Source: Flavobacteriaceae bacterium | GTDB taxonomy: Bacteria > Bacteroidota > Bacteroidia > Flavobacteriales > Flavobacteriaceae | Reading direction: 5' to 3' | Assembly: GCA_016649745.1 (NCBI GenBank) | Contig: JAENXD010000003.1 | Span: 1 to 37,922 of the forward strand | DNA length: 37,922 nt | Part shown: positions 24,543 to 32,815 of the stretch, one piece after another | Layout: each line of letters begins with the position of its first letter | Position numbering within the stretch: position 1 is the stretch's first letter | Program-made: the position numbers and the translations under genes | Notes under the pieces: model-generated | Seen by the model: only the letters and a program-made list of their open reading frames with translations | Database searches by the model: none | Told to the model about the DNA's origin: nothing

Positions 24543-25310
24543 TTAAACAATTGTTACGTCAATTCCAAGTTCAATAAGTTTGTCTTTTGTTTTATTGTCA
24601 ATTCCGCTATCGGTAATTATTTGATCTACATCTTCTAAGCCGCATATTCTTCCAAAACCTTTCCTTCCAAATTTAGAGGAATCGGCAAGTACAATTATCT
24701 TTTGAGCTGCTTTAATCATTTCTTTATTTAAAGATGCTTCCATAGCGTTGGTTGTTGTAAGTCCAAAGTCTAAGTCTATCCCATCTACTCCCAAGAATAA
24801 TTTTGTACATGTAAATTCAGCTAACATTTTTTCAGCAATGGATCCTATAACAGATGAAGAGCTGCGTCTAACATTTCCTCCCAATTGAATTATGTCAATG
24901 TTTGGTTTTTCGGATAAAATTAATGCAATGTTAAGAGATGCTGTCAATACTGTCAGTCCTTCAACGGGTTTTAAATGCCTTGCAAATTCTATAACCGAAG
25001 TGCCAGATGCTATTATAATGTTGTCGAAAGACTTTAGGCATAATCCTGCAGCTATTGCAATTCTATTTTTTTCAATTGCATGTATTTTTTCTTTTTCACT
25101 AACTTTATGTTCCTTTATATACGGATCTACCTGAATTGCTCTTCCATGAGATCTAAATAAGAGTTTTCGTTCTTCTAAAGCTTTCAAATCCTTTCTGATT
25201 GTTACTAATGACACGTCAAATTCTTGACTTAAGTCGGCTACATCAACAAAACCATTTTCTTCTAATTTTTTTAATATCAATTTATGGCGTTCTGCAATAT
25301 TTAAAATCAT
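24543..25310 (-). CDS. glpR: DeoR-family repressor, GlpR-like
   Basis: 255 residues. N-terminal winged helix: ERHKLILKKLEENGFVDVADLSQEF, recognition helix SLVTIRKDLKALEERKLL, then RSHGRAI (DeoR signature). The C-terminal sugar-phosphate sensor domain carries ASGTSVIEFARHL, GGNVRRSSSSVIGSIAE, LFLGVDGIDLDFGLTTTN and ADSSKFGRKGF, as in GlpR-type regulators that sense glycerol-3-phosphate. Start chosen at the ATG reading MILNIAERHKL; a longer frame to 25349 starts upstream of the predicted -7 box. It is divergent from glpD with matching TTTCGAAA cores in both promoters, so it likely represses the glp operon and itself. Confidence 0.9.
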   Translation of the reverse strand: MILNIAERHKLILKKLEENGFVDVADLSQEFDVSLVTIRKDLKALEERKLLFRSHGRAIQVDPYIKEHKVSEKEKIHAIEKNRIAIAAGLCLKSFDNIIIASGTSVIEFARHLKPVEGLTVLTASLNIALILSEKPNIDIIQLGGNVRRSSSSVIGSIAEKMLAEFTCTKLFLGVDGIDLDFGLTTTNAMEASLNKEMIKAAQKIIVLADSSKFGRKGFGRICGLEDVDQIITDSGIDNKTKDKLIELGIDVTIV

Positions 25311-25329
25311 CTTTTTGTTGTTTTTAAGA

Positions 25330-25337
25330 CAAATATA
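25330..25337 (-). promoter_or_regulatory. glpR: Predicted -7 element for glpR
   Basis: Minus-strand TATATTTG, full TAnnTTTG match, about 20 bp before the chosen ATG and downstream of the rejected one at 25349. Confidence 0.6.
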
Positions 25338-25363
25338 CGTCAATATCAATAAAAACAGGAAGC

Positions 25364-25371
25364 TTTCGAAA
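25364..25371. promoter_or_regulatory. TTTCGAAA core near the glpR promoter
   Basis: Same 8-bp palindromic core as in the glpD operator; at about -40 relative to the predicted glpR start. Fits autoregulation. Confidence 0.45.
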
Positions 25372-25495
25372 TAATATTATGAGTTTATTTGGAGTATTTT
25401 AATAGAATTTTTGTTTTAAACTTTTTAATTTAAAAAATAGAAATAACTATAAATATCTAATAATCAATTTGTTGAAATTTTTTGAATAACATAGA

Positions 25496-25530
25496 AACAT
25501 TTAGAAACCTGATATATGTCACGAAATGTT
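25496..25530. promoter_or_regulatory. Upstream pair of GlpR-type half-sites
   Basis: AACATTTAG (25496-25504) and CGAAATGTT (25522-25530), inverted, with a wide 17-bp gap. They repeat the half-sites of the main operator. Confidence 0.5.
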
Positions 25531-25550
25531 AAAAAAATATTAAAAAAGAT

Positions 25551-25586
25551 ATAAAAACATTTCGAATTGTTTCGAAATGTTTTTAT
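25551..25586. promoter_or_regulatory. Main glp operator (candidate GlpR site)
   Basis: Perfect inverted repeat with 16-bp arms: ATAAAAACATTTCGAA (25551-25566) and TTCGAAATGTTTTTAT (25571-25586), 4-bp spacer. The right arm runs into the -7 box, so binding would block the promoter. TTCGAA cores resemble DeoR-family/GlpR operators. Confidence 0.75.
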
Positions 25587-25591
25587 ATTTA
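25584..25591 (+). promoter_or_regulatory. Predicted -7 element of the glp operon
   Basis: TATATTTA, 7 of 8 matches to TAnnTTTG; leader of about 37 nt to the glpD ATG at 25634. Confidence 0.5.
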
Positions 25592-25633
25592 CAGGGTTCA
25601 AGAAATAAAAATATTGATTTAAATTATTGGAAT

Positions 25634-27193
25634 ATGAAGAGAAATGAAATGATTGATAAAATTAGTAAGAATACTAAAGAATATGATTTTATAGTAATTG
25701 GAGGAGGCGCTACAGGAATTGGAATAGCTTTAGAGGCTTCGGCAAGAGGTTATTCAGTTCTTTTATTGGAAAAATCAGATTTTACAAAATCAACTTCAAG
25801 CAAGAGCACAAAGTTAGTGCATGGAGGTGTTAGGTATTTAGCGCAAGGAGATATTGGGCTTGTTAGAGAGGCTGTTGTTGAAAGAGGATTATTAAACCAA
25901 AATGCTCCTCACCTAGTGAAAAACCTGGCATTTATTATTCCAACTCATGGCTTATTTGATGAGATACAATATACAATCGGACTTACGTTCTATGATTTAT
26001 TGGCGGGAAAATTGAGTTTGGGAAGATCTAAGCGTATTTCAAAAGTAAAAACATTACAACGAATTTCCACTATAAATCCAAACAAGATATCTGCCGGTGT
26101 TATTTACCATGACGGTCAATTTGATGATACGCGTTTGGCAATCAATGTACTTCAAAGTGCTGCTGAATTAGGTGCTGTCGTTATTAATTATTGTTCTGTA
26201 ACAGGTTTGTTAAAAGATGCAAACGGAAAGGTTTCGGGAGTGAAATTTTTTGATGAAGAAGAAAAAGTTGAATACGAAATAAAAGGAAAGCAGGTGATAA
26301 ATGCAACAGGAGTATTTGCTGATGACGTTTTAATGATGGATTCTCCAAATGCAGAAAAAACTATTGCGCCAAGTCAAGGTGTTCATTTAGTGTTGGATAA
26401 GTCTTTTTTACCAGGTGAAGATGCCATTATGATTCCTAAAACAGATGACGGAAGAGTATTGTTTTTAGTGCCTTGGTATGGCAGAGTTGTAGTTGGTACA
26501 ACAGATACCCCAATTAAAGAAGCGTCTTTAGAGCCAATTGCTTTGGAAGAAGAAATTGAGTTTATTTTGAATACTGCTGCCAGATATTTAATTAAAGTCC
26601 CTAAAAGAAGCGATGTATTAAGTGTTTTTGCAGGGTTGAGACCTTTAGCGGCACCAAAAGAAAATGATAAGAAAACGAAAGAGATTTCTAGAAGCCACAA
26701 AATATATGAATCAAAATCTGGATTGCTTACCATGGTTGGGGGCAAATGGACCACTTTCAGGAAAATGGGAGAAGATTTAGTGGATAAAGCTGAAAAGAGA
26801 CAAGGGTGGTTACATGTTCCAACAAAAACCAAGCATTTAAAAATTCACGGATATAAAGAAAATGTCAATCAAAGCGATCCTTTATTTTTCTATGGATCTG
26901 ATGAAGATAAATTGCTGAATTTGGTAAAGCAAAATGGCTTAGGGGAATCAATTAGCGCTTCTCTTCACGTGATTAATGCGCAAGTTGTATGGGCTGTAAA
27001 ATACGAAATGGCCCGTACTGTTGAAGATTTTTTAGCTCGAAGAACACGATGTCAATTGTTAGATGCCAGAGAAAGTATTAAAATGGCACCACAGGTTGCT
27101 AAAATTATGGCAGTAGAATTAGGAAAAGATGAAAAGTGGATTGCTAAACAGGTAGAAGATTATGTTAAAGTCACGTCAAATTATATTTTATAA
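25634..27193 (+). CDS. glpD: Aerobic glycerol-3-phosphate dehydrogenase
   Basis: 519 residues from the ATG reading MKRNEMIDKISKNTKEYDF. The open frame begins at 25577, but that ATG is inside the operator and upstream of the predicted transcription start. FAD-binding motif IVIGGGATGIGIALEASARG is near residue 20, followed by the family block SSKSTKLVHGGVRYL and, later, GKWTTFRKMGEDL. The C-terminal DAO_C domain (about 390-519) includes EMARTVEDFLARRTR. It oxidises glycerol-3-phosphate to dihydroxyacetone phosphate, passing electrons to quinone at the inner membrane. First gene of glpD-glpK-glpF-HAD-porin. Confidence 0.95.
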   Translation: MKRNEMIDKISKNTKEYDFIVIGGGATGIGIALEASARGYSVLLLEKSDFTKSTSSKSTKLVHGGVRYLAQGDIGLVREAVVERGLLNQNAPHLVKNLAFIIPTHGLFDEIQYTIGLTFYDLLAGKLSLGRSKRISKVKTLQRISTINPNKISAGVIYHDGQFDDTRLAINVLQSAAELGAVVINYCSVTGLLKDANGKVSGVKFFDEEEKVEYEIKGKQVINATGVFADDVLMMDSPNAEKTIAPSQGVHLVLDKSFLPGEDAIMIPKTDDGRVLFLVPWYGRVVVGTTDTPIKEASLEPIALEEEIEFILNTAARYLIKVPKRSDVLSVFAGLRPLAAPKENDKKTKEISRSHKIYESKSGLLTMVGGKWTTFRKMGEDLVDKAEKRQGWLHVPTKTKHLKIHGYKENVNQSDPLFFYGSDEDKLLNLVKQNGLGESISASLHVINAQVVWAVKYEMARTVEDFLARRTRCQLLDARESIKMAPQVAKIMAVELGKDEKWIAKQVEDYVKVTSNYIL

Positions 27194-27233
27194 TTGTATT
27201 TATTGAATAGCCATAATAACCAAATATATAATC

Positions 27234-28730
27234 ATGAAAAGTAAATTAATTTTGGCATTGGACCAAGGAACTACATCTTCCAGAGCGATTTTATTTAATC
27301 ATAATGGAGAAATTGTGAGGGTGTCCCAAAAACCATTTGAGCAAATTTTTCCGAAACCAGGGTGGGTTGAGCATGATCCAAATGAAATTTGGTCTTCACA
27401 AATTTCTGTTGCGGCAGAAGTTGTGGCTCAAGAAGGAATTTCTGGTGAAGGAATTGCAGCTATAGGTATTACAAATCAAAGAGAAACTACCATTGTTTGG
27501 GATCGCGAAACTAGCGAGCCTATTTATAATGCTATTGTATGGCAAGATAGAAGAACTGCAAAATACTGTGATGAGTTAAAAGCGGCAGGTCATATTGATA
27601 TGATTAAAAAGAAAACAGGATTGGTATTGGATGCTTATTTTTCTGCAACTAAATTAAAGTGGATTCTTGACAATGTTGTAGGGGCAAGAGAAAAAGCGGA
27701 AGAAGGAAAATTATGCTTTGGAACGGTTGATACTTGGTTAGTTTGGAAGCTTACTAGAGGTAAAATGTTTATTACAGATGTTTCTAATGCAAGTAGAACA
27801 ATGTTGCTTAACATTCATACGCTAGAATGGGATACAGAATTATTGGAATTATTTAATATTCCAAAAGCTATTTTGCCGGAAGTTAAACAAAGTAGTGAAA
27901 TTTATGGAACAACAGCTACTACGTTGTTTTCTACAAAAATCCCTATTTCAGGTATTGCTGGTGACCAACAAGCTGCTTTATTCGGACAAATGTGTACGAA
28001 ACCAGGGATGGTAAAAAATACCTACGGAACAGGATGTTTCTTATTAATGAATACTGGAGAAAAAGCGGTGTATTCTAATAATAATTTACTAACAACTATT
28101 GGTTGGAAAATTAATGGAAAAACTACGTATGCGCTGGAAGGAAGTGTGTTTGTTGGTGGTGCAGCTATCCAATGGCTGCGCGATGGAATAAAAATGGTTA
28201 AAACTGCTCCTGGATTAAATCATTTGGCAGAAACAGTAAGTGATAATGGTGGTGTTTATTTTGTGCCTGCACTAACAGGTTTAGGAGCTCCATATTGGGA
28301 TCAATATGCCCGTGGTGTAATTATGGGGATAACACGGGGCACCACTGATGCTCATATATCTCGTGCAACACTGGAAGGTATTGCTTTTCAGGTGTATGAT
28401 GTTGTAAAAGCAATGGAAGCTGATGCTGGAGAAAAAAGTATTGAACTAAGAGTTGATGGTGGAGCCGCAGCTAGTAATTTACTAATGCAAATTCAGTCAG
28501 ATTTATTTGGATTTAAAATAATTCGTCCTAAAACTTTGGAAACTACTGCTTTAGGAGCTGCTTATTTGGCCGGTTTGGCTGTGGGTTATTGGGATAGCGT
28601 GGATGATATTCAGTCACAATGGATTGTAGACAAAGAGTTTTATCCAAAAGAAGATAAGGCAAAAGTTGAAAACATGTTGCATTACTGGCATAAAGCAGTA
28701 AAATGTGCTCAAAACTGGATTGAAGAATAA
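27234..28730 (+). CDS. glpK: Glycerol kinase
   Basis: 498 residues, standard length. FGGY kinase motifs: [20 protein letters not shown] at the start (phosphate-1 loop), [89 protein letters not shown] and [14 protein letters not shown]. It phosphorylates glycerol entering through GlpF to glycerol-3-phosphate, which GlpD oxidises and which is the likely inducer of GlpR. Spacing to glpD is 40 bp and to glpF 34 bp, so all are in one operon. No frame damage or missing motif seen. Confidence 0.98.
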   Translation: MKSKLILALDQGTTSSRAILFNHNGEIVRVSQKPFEQIFPKPGWVEHDPNEIWSSQISVAAEVVAQEGISGEGIAAIGITNQRETTIVWDRETSEPIYNAIVWQDRRTAKYCDELKAAGHIDMIKKKTGLVLDAYFSATKLKWILDNVVGAREKAEEGKLCFGTVDTWLVWKLTRGKMFITDVSNASRTMLLNIHTLEWDTELLELFNIPKAILPEVKQSSEIYGTTATTLFSTKIPISGIAGDQQAALFGQMCTKPGMVKNTYGTGCFLLMNTGEKAVYSNNNLLTTIGWKINGKTTYALEGSVFVGGAAIQWLRDGIKMVKTAPGLNHLAETVSDNGGVYFVPALTGLGAPYWDQYARGVIMGITRGTTDAHISRATLEGIAFQVYDVVKAMEADAGEKSIELRVDGGAAASNLLMQIQSDLFGFKIIRPKTLETTALGAAYLAGLAVGYWDSVDDIQSQWIVDKEFYPKEDKAKVENMLHYWHKAVKCAQNWIEE

Positions 28731-28764
28731 AAAAATTAACCATTAATCAAATAAATTTAAAATT

Positions 28765-29499
28765 ATGTCTATTCTATCCGCAGAAATATTAGGCACCATG
28801 TTGCTTATTTTATTAGGTAACGGAGTCGTGGCTAATGTTGTATTAAAAGGAACTAAAGGAAACGATTCTGGATGGATAGTAATAACAACTGGTTGGGCTT
28901 TAGGTGTGTTTGTTGGGGTAATAGTAGCAGGACCATATAGCGGAGCACATTTAAATCCAGCGGTTACAATTGGGTTAGCTGTTGCTGGAAAGATTTCTTG
29001 GAGCGTAGTGCCAGAATATCTAGCAGGTGAAATGATTGGGGCTATGTTAGGCGGTTTTTTAGTGTGGTTATTTTATAGAGACCATTTCAAAGTAACTGAA
29101 GATGAGGTTGGTAAATTAGCTTGTTTCGCTACAGTGCCAGCAATTAGAAATACCTTTTCTAATTTAATAAGTGAAATTATTGGAACCTTTGTTTTGGTAT
29201 TTGTCATATTTTACTTGGTAGGACCGAGTCTTGATATTTCTGGAGGGACAGAAGCAAGAGCTATAATAGGTTTAGGCTCATTAGGTGCATTGCCAGTAGC
29301 TCTTATAGTTTTTGTTATCGGTTTATCATTAGGTGGTACAACTGGGTACGCAATTAACCCTGCGCGTGATTTAGGGCCAAGAATTATGCATGCTATTTTA
29401 CCGGTAAAAGGGAGCAGTGATTGGGGATACGCTTGGATTCCTGTGGTAGGGCCAATTATTGGGGCTGTTATTGCGGCAATCCTATTCTCATTCATTTAA
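28765..29499 (+). CDS. glpF: Glycerol uptake facilitator (aquaglyceroporin)
   Basis: 244 residues with six helices and the two half-helices of the MIP family: first NPA at 64-66 (SGAHLNPAVT), second at 198-200 (YAINPARDLGPR). The Asp after NPAR is the usual mark of glycerol-conducting members as opposed to strict water channels. Passive entry of glycerol across the inner membrane, trapped by GlpK. Followed by a 95-bp gap containing a weak hairpin before the HAD gene. Confidence 0.95.
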   Translation: MSILSAEILGTMLLILLGNGVVANVVLKGTKGNDSGWIVITTGWALGVFVGVIVAGPYSGAHLNPAVTIGLAVAGKISWSVVPEYLAGEMIGAMLGGFLVWLFYRDHFKVTEDEVGKLACFATVPAIRNTFSNLISEIIGTFVLVFVIFYLVGPSLDISGGTEARAIIGLGSLGALPVALIVFVIGLSLGGTTGYAINPARDLGPRIMHAILPVKGSSDWGYAWIPVVGPIIGAVIAAILFSFI

Positions 29500-29539
29500 A
29501 AATAGTAGATGAATGTCACATAATATTTAAGATTACACC

Positions 29540-29577
29540 GAATCATTAGATTCAAATTTTTTAATTTATTTTTTTAA
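29540..29577 (+). terminator. Weak hairpin between glpF and the HAD gene
   Basis: Short arms GAATC (29540-29544) and GATTC (29549-29553), 4-nt loop, followed by a T-rich stretch. May partly end the glpDKF transcript. Confidence 0.3.
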
Positions 29578-29594
29578 CTTAATTTTTTAATACC

Positions 29595-30548
29595 ATGAAA
29601 AAAACATTTTTTACAAAGCAAATTTTAGCATTATCAGTTATTTTTTTCCTCGCGTTTTCTTATGTAACTGAAGCGCAAACTTACAGAGAAATAAAAGGCT
29701 GGTCTGCAGAAGTAAACAATCGGTTAGAGAGTTTTTTAAACGCTACCATAACAATGAAAGAGAGAAAAATCTCAGTTTTTGATTGTGACGGAACTCTTTT
29801 TGGGCAAGCTCCACATTATTTAGCTGATGAAGCTGTTTATAGTTATGCACAAAAAACATATGCAGGTAAAAATGATGAAGTATCTAAGCATAAAATGTCT
29901 CTTATTGATGAAATGTTACACGGAGATAATGTAGGAGGGTCATATGTAGAAAATAGAATTCGTTTTTTTGCAGGTATGACACCAGAGCAGATTTCAATTA
30001 TTGGATCAGACAAATTTCATGAGATGTATCAGACAAAATTCTATCCTGAGATGAAAGAATTATTGGCAAATTTAGAAGAATATGGCATTGAAGTTTGGGT
30101 ACTTACTGCATCTCCAGAATATTTATATCAAAAATTTGTATCTGAGGAATTAGGAATCCCAGTAGATAGAATTCTAGGTGTAAAATCAGTTGTTAAAGAT
30201 GGAAAAACGACAGATCAAATGGTTGTCCCTACCCCGCAAGATGGTGGAAAGGCTGAGACTATTCAAACTTATATAAAAGGAAGACCAATTTTTGTTGCTG
30301 GTAATTCAAGAGGTGATATGGAAATGATGAATGAATCTGTTGGAATTAAATTTATTGTTAATGCTGATAGTGCAAAAGTTAGAACTAGCGAAGAAGATGG
30401 TCCAATGAAAGGTTTCACTGTAGCATCTTATTGGCAAAAAGAAGGAGCAATACTAGTTCATAGCAAAGATGTTACAGAAGGAAATTATAAATATATTTCT
30501 GCTGATTGGAAAGTGAAACCCAATAAAGAAACTAAAGAAACTAAGTAA
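29595..30548 (+). CDS. Secreted HAD-superfamily phosphatase
   Basis: 317 residues. N-terminal Sec signal peptide (LALSVIFFLAFSYVTEAQ, cleavage near residue 28) predicts a periplasmic enzyme. HAD motifs: I = FDCDGTLFG (D63 nucleophile, D65), II = VLTASPEY (T171), III = Lys in GGKAETI (about 219), IV = AGNSRGDMEMM (about 235-245). All catalytic residues are present. The class resembles phosphoserine-phosphatase-like HADs. Its position in the glycerol operon suggests it removes phosphate from glycerol phosphates or related esters outside the inner membrane, giving glycerol for GlpF (inference). It could have its own weak transcript control through the hairpin upstream. Confidence 0.85.
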   Translation: MKKTFFTKQILALSVIFFLAFSYVTEAQTYREIKGWSAEVNNRLESFLNATITMKERKISVFDCDGTLFGQAPHYLADEAVYSYAQKTYAGKNDEVSKHKMSLIDEMLHGDNVGGSYVENRIRFFAGMTPEQISIIGSDKFHEMYQTKFYPEMKELLANLEEYGIEVWVLTASPEYLYQKFVSEELGIPVDRILGVKSVVKDGKTTDQMVVPTPQDGGKAETIQTYIKGRPIFVAGNSRGDMEMMNESVGIKFIVNADSAKVRTSEEDGPMKGFTVASYWQKEGAILVHSKDVTEGNYKYISADWKVKPNKETKETK

Positions 30549-30580
30549 TTATTATATTACATAGAATAAATTATAGAAAT

Positions 30581-31771
30581 ATGAAAAAAATTATTTTAGC
30601 TTTTATTTGTTTGATTTTATACTCAAATAAAAGTGAAGCACAAGAAGTCGTTGCTAAATCAAAAAACTCTTCATTAAGTTGGGAGACTGCTGATGGAGCT
30701 TTTAGTTGGAAACTTTCAGGACGTTTTTATTTCGATGCCGCTAAATATTTTGATGACAAAACGGATTTAGGCAATGGGACTGAATTAAGAGATTTTCGTT
30801 TAGGCGTTGAAGTTAAATTCGAAAAAAATTGGTTGGCTAAAATTGATGCTGGTTTAGCAGGAGGAGTAACTGCAGCAAAAGATATTTTCTTGCAATATGG
30901 TATTGATAAAGTCTCATATGTAAGAGCTGGTCATTTTGCAGAACCGTTTGGGTTAGATTATATGGAGAGTTCTAAAGCCACCAAATTTTTAGCCCCAAAT
31001 AGTGCAACCGAAGCATTTGCTCCTGGAAGAAAAATTGGTTTAGAGTATGTTAAATGGGGAAATAAATATTGGCTAGCTGGTGGTTTATTTGGAGATGGGG
31101 ACTTAAATAATACAAGTGCTGGAGATGAAGGATATAGTGTTACAGGCCGTTTTGTGTTCAAACCAATAATAAAAGAAGGGTCAATTGTTCATTTAGGATT
31201 AGCTGGAACCTATAGAACAGCCGATGCTGTTGGATTTGATGCTGATGGAAATGAATTGACAAAAAATATTAGATATCGCAGTAGAGCTGAAACACATGTG
31301 GAAGGAAGAAGATTTATTGATGCAAAGATTACAAACGCTGTTGCTGAAACTAAATATGCTGTTGAATTTATAGGAGCTTTAAAACCTGTTGCTTTGCAAG
31401 CAGAGTATTTTGGAGCATCAGTAAATAGAGAAGATAGTTTTAAAACGTATACATCAAATGGTTGGTATGCTCAAGCTTCTTGGCAAATTACAGGAAAGAA
31501 TTATAAGTACTCTAATTCTTGGTCTCGTTTATCAGATCCAGATCCTAAAACTTTGGAATTAGTAGTTCGTTATAATCAAGTGGATTTGAATGATTCAGGA
31601 GCAGATATCTTTGGAGGTTTACAAAAAGATATTTCAGTTGGCTTAAATTACCATGTAAATAAATCAGTAAAATTAAGACTTAATTATTCGAATATAGATC
31701 TAGATGAATATGCATTAAATGGAAAGGAAAATTTTGGTTTAATACAAACTCGTTTACAATTTGCGTTTTAG
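30581..31771 (+). CDS. Phosphate-selective porin OprO/OprP family
   Basis: 396 residues. Signal peptide (IILAFICLILYSNKSEAQ). Family features: SWKLSGRFYFDAAKYFDD near the mature start, LRDFRLGVEVKFEKNWLAKI, DIFLQYGIDKVSYVRAGHFAEPFGLDYMESS with the characteristic 'G-x-x-x-P-F-G-L' turn, FLAPNSATEAFAPGRKIGL, and a C-terminal strand ending in Phe (LIQTRLQFAF). OprP relatives form trimeric outer-membrane channels for phosphate or polyphosphate. Last gene of the glycerol operon, 32 bp after the HAD gene, so a role in passing phosphorylated glycerol compounds to the periplasm fits (inference). Terminated by the hairpin at 31790. Confidence 0.88.
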   Translation: MKKIILAFICLILYSNKSEAQEVVAKSKNSSLSWETADGAFSWKLSGRFYFDAAKYFDDKTDLGNGTELRDFRLGVEVKFEKNWLAKIDAGLAGGVTAAKDIFLQYGIDKVSYVRAGHFAEPFGLDYMESSKATKFLAPNSATEAFAPGRKIGLEYVKWGNKYWLAGGLFGDGDLNNTSAGDEGYSVTGRFVFKPIIKEGSIVHLGLAGTYRTADAVGFDADGNELTKNIRYRSRAETHVEGRRFIDAKITNAVAETKYAVEFIGALKPVALQAEYFGASVNREDSFKTYTSNGWYAQASWQITGKNYKYSNSWSRLSDPDPKTLELVVRYNQVDLNDSGADIFGGLQKDISVGLNYHVNKSVKLRLNYSNIDLDEYALNGKENFGLIQTRLQFAF

Positions 31772-31789
31772 TAATTGAGAATAAATCAG

Positions 31790-31819
31790 AGAGGTTGGTT
31801 GAAAAAGCAACCTCTTTTT
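31790..31819 (+). terminator. Rho-independent terminator of the glp operon
   Basis: Arms AGAGGTTG (31790-31797) and CAACCTCT (31808-31815), 10-nt loop, then T. Confidence 0.88.
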
Positions 31820-31994
31820 ATTTTTTATATCTAAAGCTTAATGGGGGTTTTATAAAACTTGCTGATTTGCATATTCCACATAATAAGAAATAAAACTTTG
31901 GAATGTTTTAATAAAAGTTGCGTGAGTTCAATTAGTAGCTACTATATTTTAAAACAAGAAAATTTAATTAATTACAAATAATTTTTTAATATTT

Positions 31995-32040
31995 AAACCC
32001 GTAGTGTAGATTTAATCTATAATTATGGGTTTTATTTTTT
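31995..32040 (+). terminator. Second, orphan terminator-like hairpin
   Basis: Outer arms AAACCCGTA (31995-32003) and TATGGGTTT (32024-32032) with an inner TAGAT/ATCTA stem, then a T-rich tail. No plus-strand gene lies between it and the operon terminator at 31790. The stretch 31820-31994 is A+T-rich and holds nothing else I recognise. Confidence 0.55.
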
Positions 32041-32062
32041 TATTTATTGAAGATAAGTATCG

Positions 32063-32129
32063 TTATTCCGCTACACTATTAATCAACACATTTAAAATTT
32101 CGATGGCAGCTTTTGAGATTTTTGTTCCC
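32063..32129 (-). pseudogene. Remnant second copy of the methylmalonyl-CoA mutase 3' end
   Basis: 32065-32129 matches 32814-32878 (end of the live mutase gene) at 60 of 65 bases. Read on the minus strand it still encodes [21 protein letters not shown] and a TAA stop. Four of the five base differences are silent; the fifth gives Asp to Asn. The match stops abruptly at the Gly codon, before which the sequence is unrelated. It is an isolated tail without start or body. Confidence 0.88.
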
Positions 32130-32134
32130 CTAAT

Positions 32135-32216
32135 TATCATTCCATTTAAACCGTTAAAACGGTTTGGTGTTTCAAAATCTAATTCCCATAGCCCACGGTT
32201 TAAACCGTGGGCTATG
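32135..32216. repeat. REP-like element, left copy
   Basis: Two palindromes: AAACCG/CGGTTT at 32148-32165 and a perfect 28-bp palindrome at 32188-32215 (arms ATAGCCCACGGTTT and its complement). Same orientation as the right copy at 32731-32815; together they flank the RAYT gene. Confidence 0.85.
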
Positions 32217-32234
32217 ATGAAAATCGCGTATAGG

Positions 32235-32250
32235 AATGGTTTTAACCATT
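32235..32250. repeat. Small palindrome beside the RAYT gene
   Basis: AATGGTTTTAACCATT, arms of 7 bp, only on the left side. Confidence 0.55.
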
Positions 32251-32280
32251 TTATTAAATTTTAACAAATATATCTTTTCT

Positions 32281-32718
32281 TTATTTTTCCGCTTCAAAAC
32301 CATACAGCTGTAAAAAGTTATTGTATTCTTCTTGAAATATTTTTTTATGATGATGCTTTTTTTGGTTTTGTATGTATTGAAAAACCTTTTCCATTACCGA
32401 TTCAGATACAGAATAAGCCGCATAACCCGTTTGCCACGCAAATTTTTTGGGTATCAAATTGTTTTGATTGATAAAATGTGAGCTGCTGCCTTTGATTTGT
32501 TTGATAACTTCCGAGATTGATTTTTTGGGATTTAATAAAAACAAACAATGGATATGGTCTGGCATTCCGTTGACAATACGCACAGGGCAACCTATTTCAC
32601 GCAATTGCTCATTCATAAAATCATAGATTTTTGATTCGATATTTTTAGTAATAAACGGTGTTCGCTCTTTGGTGGCCCAAATGGCGTGTATCCATATTTT
32701 GTTAAACGAATGGGGCAT
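32281..32718 (-). CDS. REP-associated tyrosine transposase (RAYT), IS200/IS605 Y1 family
   Basis: 145 residues, the compact Y1 transposase size. HUH motif is DHIHCLF (H55, H57) and the likely nucleophile is Tyr115 in SESVMEKVFQYIQNQKKHH, the usual 'YIxNQxxHH' context; FAWQTGYAAYSVSES is also typical. Start ATG begins MPHSFNKIWIHAIWATKERT. It appears intact. The gene lies between two direct copies of a palindromic REP-like element, as RAYT genes do; these proteins recognise REP hairpins and can move them. No TnpB partner and no classical IS ends are seen, so it is better read as a resident RAYT than a free IS200. Confidence 0.92.
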   Translation of the reverse strand: MPHSFNKIWIHAIWATKERTPFITKNIESKIYDFMNEQLREIGCPVRIVNGMPDHIHCLFLLNPKKSISEVIKQIKGSSSHFINQNNLIPKKFAWQTGYAAYSVSESVMEKVFQYIQNQKKHHHKKIFQEEYNNFLQLYGFEAEK

Positions 32719-32730
32719 ATTTTAATGTTT

Positions 32731-32815
32731 TATCATCATTGCATTTAAACCGTTAAAACGGTTTGGTGTTTTAACATCTAATTTATATGGTCCAACGGTT
32801 AAAACCGTGGGCTAT
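32731..32815. repeat. REP-like element, right copy, fused to the mutase stop codon
   Basis: Palindromes at 32747-32764 (same as left copy) and 32787-32815 (imperfect version of the 28-bp palindrome). The last bases, GGGCTAT, contain the complement of the mutase TAG stop (32812-32814). Confidence 0.85.

Noticed and set aside
32025-32264. 79-residue plus-strand open frame
   Set aside because: It runs through the mutase tail remnant and the REP palindromes; no family signature or promoter.
32281-32718. Complete IS200/IS605 insertion sequence
   Set aside because: No tnpB and no typical left/right IS ends; flanking REP-like palindromes favour a RAYT.
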